Assembly: GCF_023073915.1 (NCBI RefSeq)
Contig: NZ_JADPKK010000022.1
Span: forward strand, 1,178,001-1,242,000
Direction of reading: 5' to 3'
DNA from: Bradyrhizobium sp. 149
GTDB taxonomy: Bacteria > Pseudomonadota > Alphaproteobacteria > Rhizobiales > Xanthobacteraceae
Length of the DNA stretch: 64,000 nt
Shown here piece after piece: positions 8,389 through 17,720 of this stretch (its first letter is position 1; each line of letters opens with the position of its first letter). The notes beneath the pieces are model-generated. The model saw only the letters and a program-made list of their open reading frames with translations, was not told the DNA's origin and ran no database searches. The position numbers and the translations under genes are program-made.

Positions 8389-9558
8389 ATGGGGTCAATC
8401 GACAGGTATATCTTCCGCACGACGCTCGCGTCGTTTGCGCTGGTTCTGGTCAGCCTCACGGGCGTGATCTGGATTACGCAGGCGTTGCGCGGCATCGACC
8501 TGATGACGAGCCAGGGTCAGACCATCCTGACCTTCCTCGGCATCACCAGCCTCGTCGTGCCCGCGCTGGTCCTGATCATCTCGCCGATCGCGCTGATGAT
8601 CGCGATCTCGCATACGCTGAACAAGCTCGCGACCGATTCCGAGATCATCGTGATGAATGCCGCCGGCTTCTCGCCGTTCCGGCTGTTCTATCCGTTCTTC
8701 TATGCCACCTGCGTGGTGGCGCTGCTGGTCGCCTTCATCGCGGCCTATCTCGCCCCCGACGGCATGCGGCGGATCAAGCAGTGGGACGCCGAGATCACCG
8801 CCGACGTGCTCACCAACATCCTGCAGCCCGGCCGCTTCGCTCAGCTCGACAAGAACCTGACGATCCGGATTCGGGAACGCCAGCCCGGCGGCATTCTCGC
8901 CGGCATCTTCATCGACGACCGCCGCGATCCGAACGAGCGGGTCTCGATCGTCGCCGAGCACGGCGAAGTCGTGAAGAACGAGACCGGTTCGTTCCTGGTG
9001 CTGGAGACCGGCAATCTCCAGCGCTTCGAAGCCGGCAAGCGCGATCCCGCGCTGGTGGCGTTCGGCCGCTACGGCTTCGACATGTCGAAGTTCTCGGGCC
9101 AGGGCCGCGACGTCACCCTCGGCATCCGCGAGCGCTATCTCTGGGAGCTGCTCTCGCCCTCCGAGGACGATCCCGTCTACAAGCAGATTCCCGGCCAGTT
9201 CCGCTCGGCCCTGCATGACAGCCTGTTGGCGCCGATCTATCCGTTCGCCTTTGCCGTGCTGACCTTCGCGTTTCTCGGTGCGCCTCGCACCACTCGCCAG
9301 AGCCGCAATTTCTCGATCGGCTCCTCGATCATCGCAGTGTTCGGCCTGCGCATGGCCGGCTTCGCCTGCTCGGTGATGGCGGTGAAGTCGCCGGGCGCGG
9401 TACTGGTCCAATATGCGATGGTCATTGGAGCCATCGGCATCGGGCTGGCGATCATCATTGGCGGCGTCGTGGTCGAACCGCCGGCTCGCCTCATGGAGGC
9501 CATCAACAGGTCGAACGCGCGCATCGCGCGGCTGTTCGGACGGCCGGCCACCGCATGA
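8389..9558 (+). CDS. lptF: LPS export ABC transporter permease LptF
   Basis: Inner-membrane permease of the LptB2FG complex that extracts lipopolysaccharide from the membrane and drives it along the Lpt bridge. The 389-aa product starts MGSIDRYIFRTTLASF and has three N-terminal membrane helices. A periplasmic beta-jellyroll domain (about residues 130-270) and three C-terminal helices follow, the YjgP/YjgQ layout. Its stop overlaps the lptG start by four bases (ATGA), implying translational coupling. LptF and LptG were assigned by order; they are paralogues and distinguishing them by eye is less certain. Confidence 0.93.
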   Translation: MGSIDRYIFRTTLASFALVLVSLTGVIWITQALRGIDLMTSQGQTILTFLGITSLVVPALVLIISPIALMIAISHTLNKLATDSEIIVMNAAGFSPFRLFYPFFYATCVVALLVAFIAAYLAPDGMRRIKQWDAEITADVLTNILQPGRFAQLDKNLTIRIRERQPGGILAGIFIDDRRDPNERVSIVAEHGEVVKNETGSFLVLETGNLQRFEAGKRDPALVAFGRYGFDMSKFSGQGRDVTLGIRERYLWELLSPSEDDPVYKQIPGQFRSALHDSLLAPIYPFAFAVLTFAFLGAPRTTRQSRNFSIGSSIIAVFGLRMAGFACSVMAVKSPGAVLVQYAMVIGAIGIGLAIIIGGVVVEPPARLMEAINRSNARIARLFGRPATA

Positions 9559-10652
9559 GCATGCTCACCAACACACTCGGGCGCTATTTCGCCGGCCGTT
9601 TCGTGGTCGCAGCGCTCGGCGTGTTCGCCAGCATTTTCCTGCTGCTGGTGCTGGTCGACTACATCGAGATGGTGCGCAAGACCTCAGGCCTTGCATCCGC
9701 CTCCGCGGTCATGGTGGCCGAGACCTCGCTGTTCCGCGTGCCGCAGCTGCTGGAGAAGCTGACGCCGTTCTGCATGCTGATCGGCGCCATGACCTGCTAT
9801 CTCGCCCTCTCCCGCCGGCTCGAGCTCGTGGTCGCGCGCGCCGCCGGCGTCTCCGCATGGCAATTCATCTCGCCGGCGCTCGGCAGCGCGCTCCTGATCG
9901 GCGTGATCGCCACCGTCGCCTACAATCCGATGTCGGCCAATCTGCGCGAGCTGTCCAAGCGCATGGAAGCCGAGCTGTTCGGCTCGGCGCCCGGCGGCGG
10001 CATTCAGGACGCCTCCGGCTTCTGGCTCAATCAGGTCACCAATGACGGCCAGACCATCATCAACGCTGCGCGCAGCGAGCAGCAGGGCGTCCGGCTCACA
10101 GGGCTCACGCTGTTCCGGTTTGACACAGAGCAACACTTCAAGGAACGGGTCGAGGCGCGCGAAGCGACGCTCGAGGCCGGCCGTTGGCTGTTCAGAGGCG
10201 TCCGCCGCTTCTCGCTGGATTCGCCGCCGGTCGACCAGGCCAGCCTGGAGATTCCGACGACGCTGACCGAGGCGCAGGTCCGCAACAGCTTTTCCACACC
10301 CGAGACTGTGTCCTTTTGGCAACTACCGAGCTACATCCGCTCTTCCGAAAGCTCGGGCTTCGCGACAGCCGGATACCGACTCCAGTATCAGAAGCTTCTG
10401 GCGCAGCCGTTTTTGCTTGCGGCCATGGTGATGCTCGCGGCCTCCGTGTCGTTGCGTTTCTTCCGGATGGGCGGCGTGCAGAAGATGGTTTTGAGTGGCG
10501 TGGGCGCAGGCTTTCTGCTCTACGTTCTGTCGAAAGTGACTGAAGATTTGAGCAAGGCTGAGTTGATGCATCCGATCGCTGCGGCGTGGTTGCCCGCAGT
10601 GGTGGGCGGCCTCACCGGCTTTTTGGCCTTGCTGTATCAGGAGGACGGATAG
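9555..10652 (+). CDS. lptG: LPS export ABC transporter permease LptG
   Basis: Partner permease of LptF in the LptB2FG extractor. The 365-aa product starts MSMLTNTLGRYFAGRFV and repeats the three-helix, periplasmic domain, three-helix plan. Typical features are the FLLLVLVDYIEMVRK first helix and the C-terminal segment LRFFRMGGVQKMVLSGVGAGF. It overlaps lptF by 4 bases and lptD by 1 base. The ATPase gene lptB is not in this window. Confidence 0.93.
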   Translation: MSMLTNTLGRYFAGRFVVAALGVFASIFLLLVLVDYIEMVRKTSGLASASAVMVAETSLFRVPQLLEKLTPFCMLIGAMTCYLALSRRLELVVARAAGVSAWQFISPALGSALLIGVIATVAYNPMSANLRELSKRMEAELFGSAPGGGIQDASGFWLNQVTNDGQTIINAARSEQQGVRLTGLTLFRFDTEQHFKERVEAREATLEAGRWLFRGVRRFSLDSPPVDQASLEIPTTLTEAQVRNSFSTPETVSFWQLPSYIRSSESSGFATAGYRLQYQKLLAQPFLLAAMVMLAASVSLRFFRMGGVQKMVLSGVGAGFLLYVLSKVTEDLSKAELMHPIAAAWLPAVVGGLTGFLALLYQEDG

Positions 10653-13141
10653 TGACGGCCGTCCACCGAGGGCCCGTGTCTCGTTTGACGCGGCGCACAT
10701 TGGTGCGCGCGAACGGGTGTGGCTTGTCCATTCGCAAGTTCCTGCTTGCTGTCGCCGCTGTGGCCTCGCTCGGCGGCCTGATGGACGTTGCCGCCGTGGC
10801 GCCGGCCTCTGCCCAGAGCTTCACCTACAATCCGCTGCCGCCGCGTCCGAAGCCGCCGAAGGCTGTCAACGACAACCAGATGCTGGTTCAGGCGACCGAG
10901 GTCGACTACGACTACAACAATTCGCGCGTCTCCGCGGTCGGTAACGTCCAGCTGTTCTACAACGGCACCAGCGTCGAGGCCGACAGGGTCATCTACGACC
11001 AGAAGACCAAGCGGCTCCATGCCGAAGGCAACATCCGCATGACGGATGCCGACGGCAAGATCACCTATGCCGAGATCCTGGACCTTTCCGACGACTACCG
11101 TGACGGTTTCGTCGATTCGTTGCGCGTGGACACGGCCGACCAGACCCGCATGGCGGCGAGCCGCTCTGACCGCTCCAGCGGCAACTACACGGTGTTCGAG
11201 AACGGCGTCTACACGGCCTGCGCGCCGTGCAAGGACGATCCGAAGAAGCCGCCGCTATGGCAGGTCAAGGGTGCGCGCATCATCCACGACCAGCAGGAGA
11301 AGATGCTGTATTTCGAGACGGCGCAGCTCGAATTCTTCGGCGTGCCGATCGCCTATATGCCCTATTTCTCGACGCCTGACCCGACCGTGAAGCGCAAGAC
11401 CGGCTTCCTGATGCCGGGCTTCACGTCGAATACGCCGTTCGGCTACGGCGTCGAGGTTCCGTTCTACTGGGCAATCGCGCCCGACATGGACGCGACCTTC
11501 AGCCCGCGCATCACGTCCAAGCAGGGCGTGCTGTTCCAGGCCGAATTCCGCCAGCGCCTGATGGACGGCGCTTATCAGATCCGTGTCTACGGCATCGACC
11601 AGCTCGATCGGAGCGCGCTCGCCGGCCAACCCGGCGACAAGCAGTTCCGCGGCGCCGTCGACACCAAGGGTCAGTTCGCGCTGAACGACAAATGGGTCTG
11701 GGGCTGGGACGGCGTCCTGATGTCCGACTATTATTTCTTCTCGGACTATCGGCTGTCGCAATATCGCGATCCGCTGGGCTCGTTCCTGTATCTACCGACG
11801 GATGCGCTCTCGCAGCTCTATCTGACCGGTGTCGGCAATCGCAGCTTCTTCGACGCGCGCACGATGTACTGGCTGAGTTACTCGGGCAACCAGAGCCAGG
11901 TGCCGGTCGTCTACCCCGTGATCGATTACTCGAACGTGCTGAACTATCCGGTGTTCGGCGGCGAGTTCAGCTACAAGACCAATTTCGTGAACCTGTCGCG
12001 TGACACCGCGGTGTTCGATCCGATCACGACCCTCGCCAACACCAACAGCCTGTGCACGACGACGTCGGCCGATCCGCTCGCGCGCACGCCATCGCAGTGC
12101 CTGCTGCGCGGCTTCCCGGGCACCTACACCCGCCTGACGGCCGAGGCGCAGTGGCGCAAATCCTACACCGATCCGTTCGGTGAAATCTGGACGCCGTTCG
12201 CCATTCTCCGCGCCGATGCGATCAACTCCTCGGTCTCCAACCAGCCGGGCGTGCCGAACTTTCTTCCCGTCGGCGACACCCAGGCGTTCCGCCTGATGCC
12301 GACCGTGGGCCTCGAATACCGCTACCCCTTCATCAACGTTCAGCCCTGGGGCTCGACCACCATCGAGCCGATCGCGCAGGTCATCATCCGGCCGAACGAG
12401 ACCTATGCCGGCAAGCTCCCCAACGAGGACGCGCAGAGCATGGTGTTCGACGCCTCGAACCTGTTCAGCGTCGACAAGTTCTCCGGCTACGACCGTGTCG
12501 AGGGCGGCGGCCGCGCCAATGTCGGCGTGCAGTCCACCACGCAGTTCGACAGGGGCGGCGCCGTCAAGGTGCTGTTCGGCCAGTCCTACCAGCTGTTCGG
12601 CATGAACTCCTACGCCGTTCAGGACTCCATCAATACCGGCCTGGATTCCGGCCTGCAAAAGCCGCGCTCCGATTATGTGGCGAGCGCCGCCTACTCGCCC
12701 AACAGCACCTATACGTTCAGCGTCCGCTCCCGCATGGACGAGCAGACCTGGAACGTCCAGCGCTTCGAGGCGGAAGGCCGTGCCAACTTCAATCGCTGGT
12801 CGATCAGCATGCTATACGGCAATTACGCGGCGCAGCCGGAACTCGGCTATCTGACCCGCCGCGAGGGTATCCTGACGTCGGGCTCGATCAAGCTCGCGGC
12901 CAATTGGGTGGTCACCGGTTCGGCGCGCTGGGACCTGGAGGCCAACAAGATCAACCAGTATGTGCTCGGCGCTGGCTACGTCGACGATTGTTTTGTGCTC
13001 GGCTTGAACTATGTAACTGCGTATAGCTATTCCGCGGGCGCGACGCCGCCCGTGCTGAACCACGCGATCATGTTCCAGATCGGCCTGCGCACGCTGGCGA
13101 ACACAGCGACGACCAGCAGTTCCGGCGGCGGCCTCCAGTGA
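10652..13141 (+). CDS. lptD: LPS-assembly outer membrane protein LptD
   Basis: Outer-membrane beta-barrel that, with the lipoprotein LptE, inserts lipopolysaccharide into the outer leaflet. The 829-aa product has an N-terminal signal segment (FLLAVAAVASLGG... ending ASAQS). An LptA-like periplasmic domain follows, with VDYDYNNSRVSAVGNVQLFYNG and DRVIYDQKTKRLHAEGNIRM. The rest is a large aromatic-rich barrel containing GFLMPGFTSNTPFGYGVEVPFYW. The GTG at 10652 overlaps the lptG stop by one base and has GGAGG a few bases upstream; the longer frame inside lptG is rejected. Being in one transcript with its transport partners and a SurA-like chaperone makes functional sense. Confidence 0.95.
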   Translation: MTAVHRGPVSRLTRRTLVRANGCGLSIRKFLLAVAAVASLGGLMDVAAVAPASAQSFTYNPLPPRPKPPKAVNDNQMLVQATEVDYDYNNSRVSAVGNVQLFYNGTSVEADRVIYDQKTKRLHAEGNIRMTDADGKITYAEILDLSDDYRDGFVDSLRVDTADQTRMAASRSDRSSGNYTVFENGVYTACAPCKDDPKKPPLWQVKGARIIHDQQEKMLYFETAQLEFFGVPIAYMPYFSTPDPTVKRKTGFLMPGFTSNTPFGYGVEVPFYWAIAPDMDATFSPRITSKQGVLFQAEFRQRLMDGAYQIRVYGIDQLDRSALAGQPGDKQFRGAVDTKGQFALNDKWVWGWDGVLMSDYYFFSDYRLSQYRDPLGSFLYLPTDALSQLYLTGVGNRSFFDARTMYWLSYSGNQSQVPVVYPVIDYSNVLNYPVFGGEFSYKTNFVNLSRDTAVFDPITTLANTNSLCTTTSADPLARTPSQCLLRGFPGTYTRLTAEAQWRKSYTDPFGEIWTPFAILRADAINSSVSNQPGVPNFLPVGDTQAFRLMPTVGLEYRYPFINVQPWGSTTIEPIAQVIIRPNETYAGKLPNEDAQSMVFDASNLFSVDKFSGYDRVEGGGRANVGVQSTTQFDRGGAVKVLFGQSYQLFGMNSYAVQDSINTGLDSGLQKPRSDYVASAAYSPNSTYTFSVRSRMDEQTWNVQRFEAEGRANFNRWSISMLYGNYAAQPELGYLTRREGILTSGSIKLAANWVVTGSARWDLEANKINQYVLGAGYVDDCFVLGLNYVTAYSYSAGATPPVLNHAIMFQIGLRTLANTATTSSSGGGLQ

Positions 13142-13195
13142 ACGGTTTGAAGGTGCCGGCCGCGTGTTCCCGATCGCAGGTTCACGGCGGCTGAC

Positions 13196-14137
13196 ATGCG
13201 AGCGACAAATATGACGATCCCATTGCCTGGCTTCCGCCTCCTCCTCGTTCTGGCTGCGCTGCTCCTGGCCGGCACGCCGTCGCGCGCGCAGAACATCGTC
13301 CTGATGGTCAACGGCGAGCCGATCACCGACTTCGACATCGAGCAGCGCTCCAAGCTCGACCAGCTGACGACGCAGAAGACGCCGGCCCGTCAGGAGGTCA
13401 TCAACGAGCTGATCGACGACCGGGTGAAGATGAAGGAAGGCAAGAAATACGGTGTCGACCCCGGTGTCTCCGACATCAACCAGTCCTACGAGGGCATGGC
13501 GCAGCGCATGCGCATCTCGACGGACCAGCTGACCAAGTCGCTCGAGGTCAAGGGCGTTCGCCCCGAAACCCTGAAGAGCCGCATGAAGGCCGAGATGGTC
13601 TGGACCAGCCTCGTGCGCGGCCGCTTCAAGGAGAAGCTGATGGTCGGCGAGCGGGACGTCGCGCAAGCCGTGCAGGCCCAGACCGGCGACAAGCTGCAGA
13701 TCGAGGGCACCGAATACAAGATGCAGCCGATCGTGCTGATCGTGCCGCGCGGCTCGTCGCCGGCGTTCCTGGAGACGCGGCACAAGGAAGCCGAGCAATA
13801 TCGCGCGCGCGTCGGAAGCTGCGAAGAAGCCAATTCCTTGTTCCGCTCCACGCCGAACGCCACCATCCGCGACGTCGTCACCAAGACTACGGCGGAATTG
13901 CCCGAGGCACTGCGCAAGGTGCTCGACGACACGCCGATTGGTCATCTGACCGCGCCCGAGACGACCAAGGCCGGCATCGAGATGGTGGTGCTGTGCTCGC
14001 GCAAACCGACCATGATCGACACGCCGAAGAAGCGCGAGGTCCGCGAGAAGATGTATCAGGAGAAGTACGAGAAGACCCAGAAGGCCTATCTCGAGGACCT
14101 CCGCAAGGCGGCGATGATCGAGTATCGCAACCGCTGA
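13196..14137 (+). CDS. surA: SurA-like periplasmic chaperone / peptidyl-prolyl isomerase
   Basis: Periplasmic chaperone for outer-membrane proteins such as LptD. The 313-aa product has a signal peptide ending SRAQ and then a SurA N-terminal domain: NIVLMVNGEPITDFDIEQR, VINELIDDRVKMKEGKKYG and a chaperone helix region to about residue 160. The C-terminal part matches at most one degenerate parvulin domain, so it is shorter than E. coli SurA (428 aa). Isomerase activity is therefore doubtful. A second in-frame ATG five codons in is an alternative start. Its stop overlaps the pdxA start (TGATG), as in the surA-pdxA-rsmA order of many proteobacteria. Confidence 0.88.
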   Translation: MRATNMTIPLPGFRLLLVLAALLLAGTPSRAQNIVLMVNGEPITDFDIEQRSKLDQLTTQKTPARQEVINELIDDRVKMKEGKKYGVDPGVSDINQSYEGMAQRMRISTDQLTKSLEVKGVRPETLKSRMKAEMVWTSLVRGRFKEKLMVGERDVAQAVQAQTGDKLQIEGTEYKMQPIVLIVPRGSSPAFLETRHKEAEQYRARVGSCEEANSLFRSTPNATIRDVVTKTTAELPEALRKVLDDTPIGHLTAPETTKAGIEMVVLCSRKPTMIDTPKKREVREKMYQEKYEKTQKAYLEDLRKAAMIEYRNR

Positions 14138-15153
14138 TGGCCAAGCAGCCTGCCAAGCCCCTCGCCCTGACCCTGGGAGAGCCTGCCGGCATCGGCCCCG
14201 ACATCACCATCGCAGCCTGGCTCCGGCGCCGCGAACTGGACCTGCCCGCCTTCTATCTGCTCGGCGACGAGGCGCTGATCGCCCGCCGCGCCAAAGCGCT
14301 CGGCGCCGACGTCAGGATCGCTTCGGTGAGCGCCGGCGAGGCCGAGACCGCCTTCCCCGAGGCGCTGCCCGTGGTTGCGACCGGCGGGCCCGCGAGCGCC
14401 GAGCCCGGCAAGCCCGACGGATCGAGCGCCCCGGCCGCACTCGCCTCGATCCGCCGGGCGGTCACTGATGTCCGCGAGGGCCGCGCCGGCGCCGTCGTCA
14501 CCAACCCGATCGCCAAGAGCGTGCTCTATCGCGCCGGCTTCCGCCATCCCGGCCATACCGAATTCCTCGCCGAGCTCGCCGCGGAGGACGGCCGTGTGCC
14601 GCAGCCGGTGATGATGCTGTGGTCGCCGCGGCTCGCCGTGGTGCCCGTGACCATCCATGTCTCCTTGCGCGATGCACTGGCCCAGCTCACCAGTGAGCTG
14701 ATCGTCTCGACCGTGCGCATTGTCGCGACCGAGCTCACATCCCGCTTCGGCATCTCGAATCCGCGCATCGCGATCTCCGGCCTCAATCCGCACGCGGGCG
14801 AGGACGGCTCGCTCGGCCATGAGGAGCAGACCGTGATCGCGCCGGCGCTCAAGACGTTGCGCAGCGACGGCATCGAGGCGAAGGGACCGCTCCCTGCCGA
14901 CACCATGTTCCACGAAGCCGCGCGAAACAGCTATGACTGCGCCGTCTGCATGTACCACGACCAGGCGCTGATCCCGATCAAGACGGTGGCCTTCGACGAC
15001 GCGGTCAACGTCACGCTCGGCCTGCCTTTCATCCGCACCTCGCCCGACCACGGCACCGCCTTCGACATCGCCGGCACCGGCAAGGCCAACCCGGCAAGCC
15101 TAATCGCCGCGTTGATGCTTGCAAGCCGGATGGCGGCTGCGAAAATCCGATGA
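14137..15153 (+). CDS. pdxA: 4-hydroxythreonine-4-phosphate dehydrogenase
   Basis: NAD-dependent enzyme of pyridoxal phosphate synthesis; it oxidises 4-phosphohydroxy-L-threonine, whose product is then used by PdxJ. The 338-aa protein starts MAKQPAKPLALTLGEPAGIGPD and shows the metal and substrate histidines in RHPGHTEF, HVSLRDAL and MYHDQALIP, plus TSPDHGTAFDIAG. Length is normal. The start is fixed by the TGATG overlap with the chaperone gene, and the end overlaps the rsmA start by 4 bases. PdxJ is not in the window. Confidence 0.96.
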   Translation: MAKQPAKPLALTLGEPAGIGPDITIAAWLRRRELDLPAFYLLGDEALIARRAKALGADVRIASVSAGEAETAFPEALPVVATGGPASAEPGKPDGSSAPAALASIRRAVTDVREGRAGAVVTNPIAKSVLYRAGFRHPGHTEFLAELAAEDGRVPQPVMMLWSPRLAVVPVTIHVSLRDALAQLTSELIVSTVRIVATELTSRFGISNPRIAISGLNPHAGEDGSLGHEEQTVIAPALKTLRSDGIEAKGPLPADTMFHEAARNSYDCAVCMYHDQALIPIKTVAFDDAVNVTLGLPFIRTSPDHGTAFDIAGTGKANPASLIAALMLASRMAAAKIR

Positions 15154-16010
15154 GCGCGATCGACGACCTCCCGCCGCTTCGCGAGGTCATTCGCCAGCAT
15201 GCTTTGTCGGCGCGCAAATCGCTCGGCCAGAACTTCCTCCTCGACCTCAATCTCACCGCGCGCATCGCGCGTGTGGCGGCGCCGCTCGAGGACTCTACCA
15301 TCGTCGAGATCGGCCCCGGCCCGGGCGGGCTGACGCGCGCGTTGCTCGCACTCGGCGCCAGGCGCGTCATCGCCATCGAGCATGACGAGCGCGCGATCCC
15401 GGCCTTGCAGGATATTTCCGCGCGTTATCCCGGCCGTCTGGAGATCGTGCATGGCGACGCCATGACTTTCGATCCGCTGCCGCTGCTATCGGGCGAAAGC
15501 GCAAAAATCGTCGCGAACCTGCCCTACAACATCGCGACCCATCTCCTGGTCGGCTGGCTCACCAGCGAGCCCTGGCCGCCCTGGTACGACATGATGGTCT
15601 TGATGTTCCAGCGCGAGGTCGGCGAACGCATCGTGGCGCGCGAGGACGAAGAGGCCTATGGCCGGCTCGGCGTGCTCGCCAACTGGCGCTGCGAGAGCAA
15701 GATCCTGTTCGACATCGCGCCGTCCGCCTTCGTGCCGCCGCCGAAGGTTACGTCGTCCGTTGTGCGACTGATCCCGCGCGAAAACCCTCTCGTCTGCGAT
15801 CGCAAGCTGCTCGAACAGGTCGCGGCCGCCGCCTTCGGCCAGCGCCGCAAGATGCTGCGGCAAAGCCTGAAGGCGCTCGGCGCCGATCCCGCGCGGCTCG
15901 CCGCAGCTGCCGGCGTCGATGCGACGCGGCGCGCGGAGACCATTCCGATTTCCGGCTTTGTTGCCATGGCGCGTGAATTGGCCAATATACGCGGCGAAAC
16001 AGAAAGATAA
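15150..16010 (+). CDS. rsmA: 16S rRNA dimethyladenosine transferase
   Basis: SAM-dependent enzyme that dimethylates two adjacent adenosines (A1518/A1519 in E. coli numbering) near the 3' end of 16S rRNA during 30S assembly; loss gives kasugamycin resistance. The 286-aa product has KSLGQNFLLD at the start, SAM motif I VEIGPGPGGLTRALL, the acidic motif AIEHDERA and the catalytic NLPYNIAT. The C-terminal domain is the usual helical RNA-binding part. It overlaps pdxA by 4 bases, ending the lptF-to-rsmA overlapping run. Confidence 0.97.
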   Translation: MSAIDDLPPLREVIRQHALSARKSLGQNFLLDLNLTARIARVAAPLEDSTIVEIGPGPGGLTRALLALGARRVIAIEHDERAIPALQDISARYPGRLEIVHGDAMTFDPLPLLSGESAKIVANLPYNIATHLLVGWLTSEPWPPWYDMMVLMFQREVGERIVAREDEEAYGRLGVLANWRCESKILFDIAPSAFVPPPKVTSSVVRLIPRENPLVCDRKLLEQVAAAAFGQRRKMLRQSLKALGADPARLAAAAGVDATRRAETIPISGFVAMARELANIRGETER

Positions 16011-16026
16011 TTTCGGAGGAAGAAAT

Positions 16027-17085
16027 ATGGCGTTGATGCGTCGGCAGTCCCTGGTCAAGTTCGATGCGCCGCTGTGCGAGACCATCGTCGACACGCCGAA
16101 ACCGCAAGGACGCGAGGTGCTGGTGCGCATCGAGCGCTGCGGCCTCTGCCACTCCGATCTGCACATCCAGGACGGCTATGCCGATCTCGGCGGCGGCAAG
16201 AAGCTCGACACCACGCGCGGCATGACGCTGCCCTTCACGCTCGGCCACGAGATCGCGGGCGTGGTCGATGAAGTCGGTCCCGACGTGTTCGCCGGTCTCG
16301 TCGGTAGCAAGAAGGCGGTGTTTCCGTGGATCGGTTGCGGTCAGTGCCGCGACTGCGCCAATGGCGACGAGAACCTCTGCGTCAGACAACGCTTTCTCGG
16401 TGTCTCCATCGACGGCGGCTTTGCCAGCCACGTACTGGTGCCCGATGCAAAATATCTGCTCGACTACGATCCCCTGCCCGTCAACCAGGCCGCGACCCTG
16501 ATGTGCTCCGGCGTCACCGCCTATGGCGCGCTCAAGCGCCTGGTCGACCGTCCGCGCCAGCGCAACCTCCTGCTGATCGGCCTCGGCGGCGTCGGCATGA
16601 TGGGCCTTTCCTTTGCAGAGGCCATGTTCAAGCAGCCGATCACGGTCGCCGACCTCAGCGCTGCCGCCCGCGAGACCGCACTGAAGAACGGCGCAGCGGT
16701 GGCCTACGATCCGGCTGAGCCCGACGTGATCAAGCGCATCCTCAAGGACACCGAGGGCGGCTTCGACGAGATCGTCGATTTCGCCGGCAACGAGAAATCC
16801 ATGGCCTTCGCGGTCGCCGTCGCCGCGCGCGGCGGCAAGATCGTGGTCTCCGGCCTGATGGGCGGCCAGTTCACGCTGCCGATGGTGCAATGGGTCTACA
16901 AGCGCATGACCATCGAGGGCTTCATGGTCGGCACGCTCACCGAGGCTCACGAGCTGATGGCGCTCGCTCGCGCCGGCAAGATCAAGCCGACGCCGATGCG
17001 CGAGGAGCCGATGGGCGACGTCCAGACATGGATCGACGAACTTCGCGCCGGCAAGGTCGTCGGCCGCATCGTGCTCAAGAACTAG
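16027..17085 (+). CDS. zinc-dependent alcohol dehydrogenase (MDR family)
   Basis: Medium-chain dehydrogenase using NAD(P)H and zinc. Catalytic zinc ligands appear in CGLCHSDLH and LGHEIAG. The structural zinc loop is GCGQCRDCANGDENLC, with four cysteines. The nucleotide fold has LLLIGLGGVGMMGLSFAEA. At 352 aa it has the normal length. GGAGGAAG lies 5-12 bases before the ATG at 16027. It follows rsmA by 16 bases, so read-through transcription is likely. The substrate cannot be told from sequence. Confidence 0.9.
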   Translation: MALMRRQSLVKFDAPLCETIVDTPKPQGREVLVRIERCGLCHSDLHIQDGYADLGGGKKLDTTRGMTLPFTLGHEIAGVVDEVGPDVFAGLVGSKKAVFPWIGCGQCRDCANGDENLCVRQRFLGVSIDGGFASHVLVPDAKYLLDYDPLPVNQAATLMCSGVTAYGALKRLVDRPRQRNLLLIGLGGVGMMGLSFAEAMFKQPITVADLSAAARETALKNGAAVAYDPAEPDVIKRILKDTEGGFDEIVDFAGNEKSMAFAVAVAARGGKIVVSGLMGGQFTLPMVQWVYKRMTIEGFMVGTLTEAHELMALARAGKIKPTPMREEPMGDVQTWIDELRAGKVVGRIVLKN

Positions 17086-17167
17086 GACCCGGAAGAAGCA
17101 CCAGGCGGCGGGATCGATATCCTCGCCTTGGCGCGGAACGTCGGCGGCCGCGCCGCGTTGGCAGCGC

Positions 17168-17404
17168 ATGTCCATTCGCTGCACTGTCGAGAGCGCATTC
17201 TTCATCGCCTGGAGCTGTCTGGAGCAGAGCGGAGAGCTCGGCTCTCCGGACGAGACCGCGAACGTCCTTCTCGACGCTATCGAGGCCCAGCTCAGGACCG
17301 GCGAACGGCGGCAGTTGATGCTCGCCAACAGGGCGATCGATGCCTACCGCGCGCACGCGGAAAAAAGCCGGTCCGCGCACGATTGCGAAGTACGCTTCGG
17401 GTGA
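17168..17404 (+). CDS. small hypothetical protein, 78 aa
   Basis: Unrecognised soluble protein starting MSIRCTVESAFFIAW, predicted mostly helical, with a segment LLDAIEAQLRTGERRQLMLANRAIDAYR that looks like a conserved charged helix pair. No signal peptide or membrane segment. The reading frame is preferred over the overlapping frames because its residue composition is protein-like. No strong ribosome-binding sequence is visible. It lies 82 bases downstream of the dehydrogenase. Confidence 0.55.
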   Translation: MSIRCTVESAFFIAWSCLEQSGELGSPDETANVLLDAIEAQLRTGERRQLMLANRAIDAYRAHAEKSRSAHDCEVRFG

Positions 17405-17720
17405 TGAACATCCTCGCCGCCCCCGGGCCCGCCCGCCGGGCGGCGTTCGAGGTGGCATAGCGCACGGGGTACGGTGCTCCGCGACGAGACGCTACGCCGA
17501 TCCGCGCCCCTGCTATGTGCACTCCTGCACAGAGTTCGCGAAGTTGAATGCCGCAGGGGTCGGCGCGCCATGTGGCCTCGCCGGCGCCTTCCGGAATTCC
17601 GCAAACGGGAGGCCAATTTTCCAAGGCCTAAAAACGCCTTGTGTGCACTTTGGAACCGTCAGCTCCGTCAGGGGAACGTAGGGTTCTGGCTGACGCCGAT
17701 TCCCGGCCAGAGCAAGACAT
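17405..17720. other. intergenic region upstream of a Crp/Fnr regulator
   Basis: About 316 bases. It should contain the promoter of the following regulator. I see no gene, tRNA or clear Crp/Fnr box here. Confidence 0.35.
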
